Of a stretch of 64,000 nt of DNA, positions 34,799 to 46,078 are shown in pieces. The notes beneath the pieces are model-generated. The model ran no database searches, was not told the DNA's origin, and saw only the letters and a program-made list of their open reading frames with translations. Within the stretch, counting starts at the first letter, position 1; every line of letters starts with the position of its first letter. The stretch is from Mesaphorura yosii. Taxonomy: Eukaryota > Arthropoda > Collembola > Poduromorpha > Tullbergiidae. The translations under genes and the position numbers were made by a program. Where the stretch lies: positions 496,001 to 560,000 of the forward strand of contig WIXG01000001.1 in NCBI GenBank assembly GCA_009869945.1. Direction: 5' to 3'.

Positions 34799-37229
34799 AT
34801 GTCAGCTTCCAGGAATGTGTTGCTGATCTTTTTCTGCACGCTACATTCTCTTCAACGATCTTACGGGGCTTGCCATAACCAAAGCATCGCGGAACAATTG
34901 GTTGACCTTCTGAATATTGGGAGTGAGGAAACGCGAAACGTGGAACTGGAGATTCGTCTAACAAATGGCACCTCTGGAGAAGGTAATTTCTAATTCAAGC
35001 GCTCAGGTCATAATTATTATACATTTTCTTGAGGAATTTACAGAAAGCGAAAAATGGATTCGAGATGTTTCCAATCAAGTTTTACGGTTACAATTTTCAA
35101 TTCCTTTCACAATCTTCACAAATTCTTCACAGCAAAGCCGTGAGTATTTGTCAGAGAACAAGACCGAGCTGCTCATACTCATTATCCCCGCGAACTTCGC
35201 GGAGTTCGATGCTGCGCTAAAACAGGTCCACATATGACTCCACATAAATCGTATTCACGGATCCAACCTTTTTCAATATCAATGAATACTATTAAAGCAG
35301 GCAGTAGAGGAAGATCCAGACAACACTCTAAAACCATCGCCAGAAAGTCCACACGAGTATCACCGCCATTGGCAGCCTAAGTATTTCTTCTATCTTCCTG
35401 AAGGAGCGATAGGACAAAGGCTCTTCAATGATACAATTTTGGGCTCCCTGATAAAGAACATTTCCGTGAACGAGGACATTTATATAATCACGTTTGGAGA
35501 TAGTGGAAATATTTCGCTGTGGGAATTCTACTCCATTGAGGGTGTAAACTTCTTTCAGCAAGCCCAACTATCTGCTACCTGTCGAATTGAATGGAAATAC
35601 TTCTACAACAAATTCAGTCGCCGGAAGAATTTCGGGAACGCAACAATCAAAGTCATTGCACCAGTAAGTTAGATAAGTAGCAAGTCTTATAAGTTTTCAA
35701 ATTCTTACTTTCTTACGTGTGCCTGTGTACCAGTTCGACAACCTGCATGAAGCCGAAGTTCATTTCGGAGAGACTCCAAATGGTGATGCAATATTTCTTG
35801 GTGGAACATCTGTATCGATGTTACGATTCCTAGCGCAAGGGCTGAATTTCTCGTGAGTGCTACTGTCACCACAAATGGTTACATGTCTTCGACAATGATT
35901 TCATTGAATCAGGGAGCGCGCAATGAGAGGAAGATGGACTTTCGACACGGAGGGCAACAAGGACGTACTTGGCGGAGACGCCGTTGATATTAGTAACGGC
36001 AACGCTGATTTGTCGATTGAACAGACGAGAATCACACCCGCTCGAAGGAAACAGGTGCTGTTTCTGCATCCCACATACTTTGATGGGTGGGTGACTGGAT
36101 AAACATCTTGTCTCATGTGAATGTGGATATTAAAGCATCTTTATTACAGAGTTGACGCGTTCTTTGTCCAACCACCTGTGAGCACAGCACGAAACTTGTA
36201 CATCGCTCCATTCAACGTCGACCTTTGGCTTGCGATGCTTGGAAGTTGGCTGCTGCTTATCATCGGCATGAAAGCATGTGCCTGGATAAAGAGCCTGCGT
36301 GCTGAGGTCGAAGAGGAGGACAGAGAAGTGTTGAAAGATGTGTTTCTGTGGGCAGTTGGAGCGATATGTCAACAAGGATGGCACATTCAGCCGGTTTCGA
36401 TGTCTTTGCGGATCATTTTCGTCGTCGGGTATCTTTGTGGACTCCTTTGCTTCGTGGCTTTCTCTGCAGCTATAGTTTCACTATTGAGCGTCAAAATTGT
36501 TCCGGTCAAGTCAATGGAGGATCTTTTGCGGAATTCGTTTCACATGTTCGCAAGTCCAAATAGCACGTCTTTGGAGGGTCTTGAATACGTAAGTACACTG
36601 TTCGTGCACAAGACGCGTCTGATGCCCGAATGAGATTCTGGTCTTGTGCACAGCTTATTGAGAAGCAGCCTGGATACCCGCTGGGGACGATCGTATCGGA
36701 ACCAGAAGCAATTCCACAGCTCACGAAATTCAAAAGCGCAATCTTGACATATCCCGACATATTCTACACGGGAATTCAAACAGCATTTGCTGCCGGAGTG
36801 GAAGAGAAAGACATTTGCAAAACGTACGATTGGGTTCCCATCAGTTCAACTCCACTGCGATCTGGCATGATGGTTAACCACAAGTCGCCGTTTATAGAGT
36901 TCTTCAATTGCCAGTATGTAGTAAGCTAATTAGAAATTGTTATGAAACATTTCTGTCTAATCTCTTGTTTCAGGATTCTGCTCATGCGTGAACGAGGCTT
37001 GAACTTTCGTTATGTGCACGAGTATTTCCAAAAGACGCAAGTGAAGTGTTTCGTCGAAACAGCCGGGTTTAAGCAAGCTCTTGGAATTCTGGACGTGTTA
37101 ACGGCATTCTATATCCTGGGTGCAGGTCACGTGCTTAGTTTTGCGATATTAGGAATCGAAATCACGTTGAGAAAATCTACGACGGCTACAGTGCACAGCA
37201 ATTCTAATGAAAACCTGATCGCTGGCTGA
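34799..37229 (+). CDS. divergent ionotropic receptor (IR) 2
   Basis: Eight exons: 34799-34982, 35044-35225, 35301-35663, 35734-35852, 35913-36086, 36150-36588, 36654-36913, 36974-37229; 658 aa with consistent phases. It starts MSASRNVLLIFFCTLHSLQRSYG (signal peptide). It shares with IR1 the IR channel plan: GNADLSIEQTRITPARRKQV lobe, FVQPPVSTARNLYIAPFNVD before M1 (LWLAMLGSWLLLIIG), pore with AVGAICQQGW, M3 (LRIIFVVGYLCGLLCFVAF) and SLLSVKIVPVKSMEDLL, then a lobe ending ILLMRERGL and M4. Identity to IR1 is clearest in QPPVS and at M3, so this is an old tandem duplicate with more introns. Chemosensory role is inferred; the ligand is unknown. The donor after exon 2 (GTCCAC) is weak. Confidence 0.83.
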
Positions 37230-37634
37230 AAAATCTTCACAATTTATTCACTACATGATGAGAACCTGGTTGTAGTTCGCTATAGCATTACATTATTTGT
37301 CGCTTAGTTACTTAGTCCCTTGCAATGACGTTAGAGTTAGTGGAAGGAGATCTAATAAACCTTAGACATTAATTATGGGTTATTATTTTGATCATGAGAA
37401 TACTGCAATTTTCCATGAAAACAATTATCTGTTCTCATTATCTTCTGTTACTCCGCCAGACGTTATTGTTACAAGGAGTAACACAAATAAATTTGATAGA
37501 GTATGAGCGACCCAAACTTTGCTACTGTTACTGCTGTTACTTTTGTTACTACGGTCAGCGAGCCGAACAAGTTTGAATTTACTTCTGTCAAAAAGTGAAC
37601 TGAAAGTGGTTTTAAGAAGTTGTCATTTCTCAAA
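37230..37634. other. intergenic spacer
   Basis: Holds the 3' UTR of IR2; nothing else seen except a TTACTGCTGTTACTTTTGTTA-like TTAC-rich patch near 37520. Confidence 0.3.
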
Positions 37635-37919
37635 ATGCCACGAAGAACTGAGAGATCCCGCTTGCTGGAGTTGGTGGAGCTGGACGGCCTTATAGGACTG
37701 AAATGTGCAAGGAACAAAGAGGAAGGAGTTCGATAAGGAGATGGAATCGGTCACCCAAAATCTGGAATTGGTCTTCTCGACTCGTTTCTTAATACCAAAG
37801 GCTAGAATACCGAAGTCGCACGAGTGGTTTTTGCAAGTACTTCCACAATTACACAACGATCGATTCAAACAGCAATTACGAGTGGCACGTGAAGAATTTA
37901 ACTCATTGTTGGCGTAAGC
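37635..37919 (+). mobile_element. fragment of PIF/Harbinger-type transposase N-terminus
   Basis: One frame opens with MPRRTERSRLLELVELDGLI and hits a stop near 37733. From about 37705 the neighbouring frame continues as RFLIPKARIPKSHEWFLQVL, then FKQQLRVAREEFNSLLA, ending at 37917. The order of a basic start, Leu-rich helix, R(Y/F)L.PR..(I/V)P.S...F, and F....R(M/V)(S/A)R..F matches the N-terminal part of HARBI1-like DDE transposases. The catalytic domain is missing and the two halves are out of frame, so it is a dead fragment. Terminal repeats were not found. Confidence 0.45.
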
Positions 37920-38608
37920 GTAAGTTTATTGGCGTTACACGAGTAACACGAGTAAACTATATAACGTGTGGCGAGCTAGAAAATGAGGAGCGTTTAGTTA
38001 TTTTGCATAACGCTACCTCTGCATGAAAATATTGACTTTATGCATTTAAATATTTCTTTGCTGCATAACGAATGCTTGCATGAAAGTAGTTTAAAAACTC
38101 ATGAGAATCCAGCGTGATGCGTACAAATTAGTTGATACTCAGTCCCTGTTAGATCCGTGCCTTTCTCGAAAAGGCATTTCCTGACCGCACGAAGACACTT
38201 CCTCCAATGTTTTCGTTGACTGAATACGTGCTCTAATGGGATGGAAGGACTGATTCTGACCCTAAGTTCCATTTCCGACCGGACGTAGGGGTCAATCTAA
38301 TCAATTTTAGGTTCGGTTTGTTTGGGAAGTGAGACTTGGGCACCTAAAACTGCAAATTTTGGACGTTTTGGGTGTTGTTTGGTTGAATGAACTCGAGGTA
38401 TTTTCCTGTAGTTTTCCAGTTTTCTCATGACCTTTTTGTATTGTTTCATGCACATTTGCGTCATGTTTAAAATAATTCCTCTAATGCAAAGCAGGGATTA
38501 TTTTCTTATGTTTGAGAGAAATAATGTCATGCAAAATTTCAGTTCTTTTATGGTCAGTTTTTTCATGCAATAATTTAGTATTCTCAGGCACTAAATAATT
38601 GACACGCG
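37920..38608. other. intergenic region
   Basis: About 0.7 kb with no recognisable gene. Two short TTGCATGAA/TGCATAACG-like repeats around 38010-38090. No tRNA. Confidence 0.3.
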
Positions 38609-39812
38609 TTATTTTTTACTAAGAATACTTTCTGCATCGACGATGGGATCAGACGCGAATCCATGATTGACATCACGGTGATTAGCCTCATCTGCAAATA
38701 AATATATTATTAATCAACGCGGAATAAATTATTAATTATTTATTGCGGGTTTACAAGTAGTTTGCCGTTTTCCTGACCTGCACGGATGTTTTCGATGATA
38801 TCGTAGACAGTGGCACCACTCTTGAGTTTATAATACGTGCTCCCGAAGTTAGGTGCCGGCTCTTTACCCCAGGAGACCACCTTCTTTCCTGATTTCAAGT
38901 CCGAAAGAAGTTTGGTGTACGAGTCTATCGTCTCTTCGTGGAAGTACCCAACGTATCGGTGGGCAGTGATTGGCGAAAGAAAATACAATAGGAAAAATGC
39001 ATTAAAATATATCGCTTGACCAATGCCAAGTTTCGCTCGATAGAAGAGTGATGGCTTCTTCATATCCAGCATGATCAGCAAATGCAGTCTCTCGTTCTCA
39101 GATTCTTCCAGCAGCGACGAGATCCAACCATAGTCACGGGTCATGTAACGAAGAGATCGTAAATGACGAGCCATGCCTAATTTTTAGAGATAAATAAGAT
39201 GAGGACTACCCAGATACATTAGGTGCTAATATTTTCGATACGAAGATACTCACTAGCAATCATTCCGTGGCATCCGGCTATAGTCTCCAGGAATATAATT
39301 CGATCCAACCAGTTGTCTTTGGTCATTTGATCAGTGCCTTTGTACCTGGATAGAATATTCATGACCATCCGCACAACACCCATCCACACCAATGCAGCTC
39401 GATCTCGACCCCCAGCTGGCGCATGATGTGTTTGCACAACTGAAAGGTCCTCGGGTAAATAAATGGAGTACTTGTCAGGGTTGTCCCAGTATGGATGATT
39501 TTCGCCAGCCCGTTTTTCTTGTTGTGGATTTGCGATTGAATGAATCTTTCCCTTCAACATAAAATGAACGTACTCCGTGTCGTAATGGAATACCGGGGTT
39601 GTGGCTGCGCCGGCTTTCGGACGAGTTGCCGGCCCCGAAGATGATGCTGACAAGGAAAGGAACCTGGTGCTTTGTGGTAAGTGTTTTACGTAATTTACGG
39701 TGAAGTGTCCGGGTCTCGTCCCGGTTGAACATTCTTGGAACTTGAGGTAGGCATTACGATGCAGGAGCGTTCGCAGCATGTCCCTGGATTCGACCGGGCC
39801 AGAACCTGCCAT
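38609..39812 (-). CDS. AOX: mitochondrial alternative oxidase
   Basis: Three exons: 39254-39812, 38778-39176, 38609-38691 (phase 1 at both introns); up to 346 aa. All diiron motifs are present: LETIAG (Glu176), SENERLH (Glu215, His218), HEET (Glu267/268) and RADEANHRDVNH (Glu321, His324). These ligate the iron pair that oxidises ubiquinol and reduces oxygen to water without proton pumping, in the mitochondrial inner membrane. RDYGWISSLLEESENERLHL and FNAFFLLYFLSP match the family closely. The first Met may be at residue 12 (39779): MLRTLLHRNAYLKF looks like an Arg-rich mitochondrial presequence, and the bases just before it could be a spliced leader exon. The gene is divergent from the Cys-peptide gene at 40355. 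AOX occurs patchily in animals. Confidence 0.93.
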
Positions 39813-40354
39813 TGTTTAATAGCACATGTAGATATATTTTCAGTCAGTAAGCAGTAAAACAGTAAACAATTAAGTTCCATCCACTCTTTGCTTACCTTAG
39901 CGGTAACAGCAATTGCTTCCGGGATCACGAGCAAATCATCAAGGATGACATGTGAATTTAGTCCTAAGTTAATAACTTAATCACACTAATTCACAATCGA
40001 GATTTGCAACTGGATGAATTAACAGCGATAATTTACCGTGTTTAAAGATTGGCGACCAGGTAAATTCCCAGAACAATACATGAAGTGACCACAGGTAGCT
40101 CCCAGCATCTTCTCTACTACGCCGTTACGAATGACATTTATTTCCATTTGAATACAAGCTTAAACAAGCAACATTAGGTGGGAATGATTTGGCTGCGAGT
40201 ACTTTCCTGTAATAACTACCAGGTTAATGTCACATGTTTGTGCTTTAATTAACGTCTATAAAATGAGAAGCAATAGACGGCGAAAAACCAGGACCAGCGT
40301 TCTTCACACAATCAGTGTCCTTAATCCTGTTGTAAAATCTCCACCATCACCGGC
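39813..40354. promoter_or_regulatory. divergent promoter region of AOX and Cys-peptide gene
   Basis: Shared 540-bp interval between two outward-facing start codons. On the plus strand TATAAAAT at 40257-40264 lies 91 bp ahead of the Cys-peptide ATG. AOX may have a 5' UTR exon on the minus strand here. Confidence 0.5.
40257..40264 (+). promoter_or_regulatory. TATA box of Cys-peptide gene
   Basis: TATAAAAT, about 98 bp upstream of the start codon at 40355. Transcription would begin near 40288, leaving a 5' UTR of roughly 65 nt. Confidence 0.55.
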
Positions 40355-40707
40355 ATGTGTTCCACCAGCTTCACGTGTCTGTTAATTTTGACTTTAGTAG
40401 TTTGTATTGCATTGTCCTCTTCGAAACCCATGCTTGGACATGAAAAAATATTCGACCCGGACGTCAGTAATGAGCTTTTCGAGCCGATGGATTCGGGTTC
40501 GAGTAAGTGTAATAATTAGGTGTCACTAATCAGGTGTAATTGTCTGTTTTGATTGTTGCAGAAGAACTTGCGCCTGATTTTATCAGAAAGAATTGTTCAG
40601 CCAGAACTGCGTGCAGGCTTAATAGCGTCACGATGATAGGCAAGTGCTGGCTGGAGATTCGATGCCCATTTGCAAATGACAACGACGACGAAGACAATGA
40701 AATGTAA
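40355..40707 (+). CDS. small secreted four-cysteine peptide precursor
   Basis: Two exons, 40355-40502 and 40562-40707, with a 59-bp phase-1 intron (donor GTAAGT, acceptor TTGCAG); 97 aa. MCSTSFTCLLILTLVVCIALSSS is a strong signal peptide. An acidic propeptide-like stretch (DPDVSNELFEPMD) follows. The mature C-terminal part has four cysteines spaced C-x6-C-x10-C-x5-C (in KNCSARTACRLNSVTMIGK and CWLEIRCPF) and an acidic tail DNDDEDNE. There is no dibasic cleavage pair that I would call canonical. The layout suits a secreted disulfide-bridged peptide (hormone, immune or cuticle-associated), but I do not recognise the family. A TATA box lies upstream and AATAAATAAA follows about 130 nt past the stop. 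It converges on the Gly-rich gene. Confidence 0.72.
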
Positions 40708-40981
40708 GGACACGCTGTGACAGTTGAAGGCAGCCGCACCCAAAAGTACGAAGAATTCTCATTTTATTCGTCCCAGCATGCAATTTTAGTAACAAAAATT
40801 AAAGTAGAAACCAAATTGGCAATGAGAGTCGGATTAAATAAATAAACTCAATATTCAATGGTAATGTTTTATCACAATTTTGAAATCAGTGAGAATAGTT
40901 GTAGAAGCTGAGCCTGATAAAACTATCGTCGGGCCGAACGCACACCTGCCAGTCTGAACTGTGGAGCATTCTTCATGAGCT

Positions 40982-42019
40982 TTAACCGTAATACCCGTAA
41001 CCACCATAGATTCCACCTGTGAAATAAAGTGAGACTTGGTTGAAGGCCTGGCATCTTCTTATGAAAGCAGCGTGGTGTAGATTAGAGTACTTACGTCCGC
41101 CGTAGCCACCATATCCTCCATACCCTCCTAAACCACCTCCATAACCTGTTGGCACATTCACAAGTTCTGATTACCTTCTGATATTTTGTTCTGAGCTCAA
41201 ACTGCAGCTAATGTAGCACTTACCTCCATAACCGCCATAGCCTCCGTATCCGCCATAGCCACCTACTTGAATAAGAAATTAGAAACTCGTAATTTCTGCC
41301 ACGTTTTTTTTCCAAAACGTTCAATGCGAAAGTCATTTTGCGTTTTCTGCAACCGCAAGCACATGCAAGAAGCAAACTTCGAAATTGGGAAAGATAAAAG
41401 CTAGGAGCACGTTACGTTAACTGGGCTTGAGTTTTTACTCACGTCGGTAATAACGTCGATAAGGGTAATAATGACCTGTGCAAAATTTAAAACGTCAACA
41501 AGGTGTCAGTGCCGCGATATTTGTACACTCCGGGACGTCCAGTTCCGTCTCGGAATTTGTCTAATAGGATGATGACTACAGTTGGACCAATGTTAGTCTA
41601 CTTACGTCCATAGCCGCCATAGCCTCCGTGACCAAGCCCACCGCCGTAGCCTAATCCTCCTAAACCGCCATAGCCTCCGTAGCCGCCATAACCACCATAA
41701 CCACCATAACCACCACCACCATAGCCAAGACCTCCGTATCCAAGTCCGCCATAACCTGCGGAAGATGAACTCGATTTAATTAGAACTTAAAGTATTTTCC
41801 GTTAGCAGGGTACCTCCATAACCGCCATATCCTCCGTATCCGCCATACAACCGCCCTTCTGCCGTCTGCAGATCTTCTTTCTTGTCAGCAATAGCGACTT
41901 CCTCAGCTGCAAAGGCGATCACCATCATACAGGCGAGAATTACCTGCGGAACGGGAATTGAGACCTTTAAATCTGTACTCAGGCAAATAAAGCACCACAC
42001 TTACAGCTGTCTTGTACAT
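40982..42019 (-). CDS. secreted Gly/Tyr-rich repeat protein
   Basis: Seven exons: 42005-42019, 41814-41943, 41606-41755, 41443-41475, 41224-41262, 41095-41145, 40982-41016; 150 aa. MYKTAVILACMMVIAFAAEE is a signal peptide, followed by a short acidic stretch (DKKEDLQTAEGR) and then GGYGGYGGYG repeats with GGLGYGGG variants. The small exon 41443-41475 encodes a Tyr/Arg block (HYYPYRRYYR) inside the Gly-rich array. Internal repeat exons are 150, 33, 39 and 51 nt, all multiples of three and flanked by phase-1 introns, so they can be skipped or duplicated without a frameshift. Such proteins are typical of cuticle, silk-like material, or antimicrobial glycine-rich peptides. Which applies here cannot be told. 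A good TATA plus initiator pair lies upstream. Confidence 0.82.
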
Positions 42020-42078
42020 GTTGACAGAAATTGCGATTTGCACAAAGATAAGAGGTTAAATACGGCACCGGATCCAAC

Positions 42079-42116
42079 AACTGAATGAGAAACAATGAAT
42101 TGTCATTGTATTTATA
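42079..42116 (-). promoter_or_regulatory. TATA box and initiator of Gly-rich gene
   Basis: Minus-strand TATAAATA at 42116-42109 and TCAGTT at 42084-42079, with 34 bp from the TATA start to the initiator A. This is the classic arthropod arrangement and predicts a 5' UTR of about 63 nt. Confidence 0.75.
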
Positions 42117-45100
42117 CTCGGACATGGAAATCACAATTCTGTCGTACGCACAGCCAGCAATTTACTATTGTCTTGTTCAATTGTATTCGCAGTCGTGTTC
42201 CTGCGTGCACTGTTGACCCCATCGTACTCTAGAGCACAGTTCAAGATAACACGTACTAATTTCACGAATAGCGAAGAATTATTCCAAAATTTTCAGGTAG
42301 ACAGAGCTCGTACGCGTACGTATATGTTGTACTCGCAAATTATTCCGTTCGCCATGCATCATTCACGTTCCCTTTCTTTCAAAGGTATGCCGTACGTGTA
42401 CGTGCATAAGATTAAGATTGTGTATGGAATCTGATGGTGCATGCATCCGGGATGAACGACGACAAATGTGCACGCGCACGTGTTACACAGTCTCATTCAT
42501 AAGATTTGTTACCATTTTTGACGACAGCAATGTTTGCAAACAGGACGACGCGCCGCCAACCCGATTGCAAAAGAGCATGATCAAGGCACAATGGTACCAC
42601 ACACAGATGAACACGCAATACACAGCCGTGTAAAAGATAGATTGCCTTTTAAGTATCCGTAAATTAATTTTTTGCACGAACATCAAGAATTCAAGGTAGC
42701 AGTGACAGTGGCACTGCGTACCAAAATTCTAACTTCCTTTTGTATGCCATATATTGACGTAAAAGTTGAGTGCAATTTTTACTCCTTTACCGCATGTGCG
42801 TGGTCGTTTACTACTTTTTATGTTTAGCGTCTTATGTCGAACTTGCTTCACTAGAGTGGTCAGGATTCTTCATGTTGAGCTGTAAGCTTTTCAGAGTCAA
42901 GACTTTGGTCACTGAATCGTCAACCCTGATTATGAAATTGACTCGCATCTCAGCAAGGCGGTACCTTCGCAGTTTGCTTATTAATTAACTTTTGTGGTTA
43001 ATTGAGGCTGAGGCCATAACTGATGAGAGGTTAAGATTGACCGAGTGGTCAGTGGTCAAAAGTCATGGCACAGTGGAAGTAGGGAATTCCTTGCTTGAAA
43101 TTGAAGCATGACCTTAGAAATTAATGTCGGCCATCGATAAGAGGGTCGCCGGTCAAATAATGTCAAATGATAATTAGCAAGTCAGTGCTAATTGCGCAAC
43201 CAAGTAATAAGCAGGCAGCACGATGAGTCATCGGGCAACTGAACTGACAGAACAACAGAGTAACGTCAAATCGTCAACCTGAATTTATTGTCAGGCTAAT
43301 GAAGTTTGGATTGAATGCTTTTGCGTGGCAGTCATAAAAACATGAATCCGTTCAGGTGCAAAGTAAAGTTTACAGTGGCAAGCACTAAACCTTGAGCATT
43401 CAACACGTACATGTAAACGAAAATTACACGAGACATAAATATGCATGATTTATTTGTCATTTCCTCTCTCGAGATAGATTTCATCACATGTTTGGCCGCA
43501 CGTAAATATTTTTATGCATATTGACTCGAGATTAGTAAAACTGCGTCACATTATTTCAGGCAACAATGTCGATTATCTTGCCAAGCTGTTGTTCACTTAC
43601 GAGCGGAAATTGAAACTCGGCGTGTAGGCGAGGACAGTGCGACTGCTACGAGTAGGCGTAGGAGTACGAATTCAGTCTCTGTCACCATTTCGACTGTCGA
43701 TGCATTAAGCAACGAGTTACGTGCTAATTGCTCAACGTACATGCGCTTGAACAGTCGTCATTCGAAAAGCGTAACGCGTTTGGACTTCGCAGTTAATAAA
43801 AGTTAATCTGGTTTGACTGACTCGCTCCAGCCGAGACTGGTACGATGATCTAATTTACTCTGACAAAATACCCTGCGTTGCATTTGTGATTTAAAAGGTA
43901 TTTAGTGATTTGTATTACAGGGCAGAGCAAAAGCAAATGAACCACAAAGAAGTTAAGTTGACAAGTGTTAACACAAATGCGTGTTGATGTCAATGCATTT
44001 ATCCATGCAAATTGAAGGACACTGTGAGTCAGGATGATGGTATTATAATTACTCAGCTTAATTTTCATGCTTGCCTACGATTTCCACATATGATGCAAGT
44101 ACGACTTCTTTTGTACCTCCAGGTCAAAGTCGAAACCAAATTAAAACGCTTAATGTACTCTTTGACATTAAGACCAGTCCGTGACAGCCACGAGTCTCGT
44201 TGCCAATTGCTCTGCACTGCGTTGCGCATGACGCATGCGCAACATCAGTAGTCATCATGGTCTTGTGATGAGATGACAGGCAGCAAATTGCACAGCTTAT
44301 GAAATCAGAAATGAATTAAATCTTTAAAGCTATATTTAATTGAAATTCTAATTGAAAATTTTTACTCCCAAGCTTTTGCTTCTCCCCTTTCGCTGTTCGA
44401 ATTCATGTTCATTTGGCGTAATGACAGTGACGTCTGACTGTCCTGGGGGACTTCAGTGGCTGCAATTAATGGCCGCAAGAACACACCGCACCCGCTGTGT
44501 GGGTTTCCGTTGGTATCCCTTTAATGAACCTCGCGTAGTAATGAGTCTGACAAGTTTTACATCAAGTCATGTAAGTTGTCGCTTAGTAGAATGATGAATT
44601 TGGGGTAAGTAAACAAGCCAACATGCTAAGGTTAAGCCGTGTGTTATTGAAAGACAGGAGCAGATAAGTCGGCTCACACTTGTGATAATGCGATAAATTA
44701 AGTCTCAATAACAGATTTTGACAGTGGCAGGGGTGAGATAAATGTGCTGTAACTGGCCGAAAGACATCACGTAATGCAAACTATGACATAGTTTCACTTA
44801 AGTTGCCTGTTTTATGTGATTTCTATCGGCACCTGCACCTAGCATTTCAGTCTGCGTTGTTCCAAACACAATTCCAATTTTGTCTCTGCTTGCCTCGTTT
44901 TAAAACTGAAAGAGGCATTTAGGACTTAAGGAACTTAAAGTTAATTTAGACTCATTTTGCTTGCGACAACGGAAATGAAAGCACTTGACATCGCTTTTAA
45001 TCGAGTTGTCTCACAATTAACATTAAGCAATTAAGAACTGAAATCAAGCATTAGTTTCTATTTTAAAAGGCGCACATGCGCGCTTAACACGCTCAATTGT

Positions 45101-46078
45101 TTTTAATTACTTACGCGCCGTGTGTCAGCCAAGTACGAAAATTAACTTAGCAATTATATTAGGCAAATGAGTTTATGAGTTTCTTGACACCTTCGCCAAT
45201 CATACATTAAGTCCATATGCGAGTACGAGTAAATCTTATGAATTAACCACCAGCTTGCGACGCGACCTATCAACTGTATTATAATAGATTGTACTTTATT
45301 CGTCCAACTCAGCATCATCAATAACAAAACGTATTTGAATAATAAATTGTACAAATCAGCATGTAGTTAAATAAACTCTCTTAATAGTGTGATAGTAATT
45401 GTGTAATATTTAGTATTAAGTTAAGGTAGTGCAATTGCATCGCATCGTCCAAGTTCGCCTTGTAACTAACTTATTGTCATACGATTCCGAATATCGGATT
45501 TCATTCATTGCGTTACGTTGCATGAAACACGAAGCAGTTTAAACTAGGCTACCCTTTTCCATGCTACAGCTACGCTACAACAAGTGCAAATGTCCATGAT
45601 AATGAGTCTGACTACTTTAGCTCACTATCCACAGGATTATCGGACCGACGGTGATTTCGCCGGGGCCGCGGTTTGCCTCTATCAACGCTAAATATCTGTG
45701 CATATCGAATCTGAAAACTGGTTTAGGCCACAGTTGCTTATAATGACCAGAACTCAACTACACTGACTAAATGACTTGCTTGCTACAATTTTCATTGACT
45801 ACAATTGACAGGAATGTGTATAAATTAACTATTTCATATCTCATAAGATTTGTACTGCAATTAAATAATGACACACGAGCTCATTCTTCTGACTTCAAAG
45901 CAATAGACCGGAAATACAGAAATTACAATTACTTTATGATTATGCAATTTTGAATGCTACCTGATATGAATACATATGCATTATCTCTATCTTTGTTCCG
46001 CTGTAGTAGCATATCCTTTGAAGATTCGACAGTTGAATGCTTAGACCATGGTCATATTAAGGCTTACACAATAGTTCA
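42117..46078. other. 4-kb intergenic region
   Basis: Separates the Gly-rich gene from the second TMEM272-like gene. AT-rich. Open frames such as 44352-44594 (+) and 43850-44068 (-) lack conserved motifs and splice partners. One ATGCAAAT octamer at 44005. I see no transposon, tRNA or long tandem repeat. Confidence 0.35.

Noticed and set aside
34983-35006. A 24-bp intron in IR2 (GTAATT to CTCAG)
   Set aside because: Too short to splice and gives the wrong frame; the 61-bp intron 34983-35043 fits.
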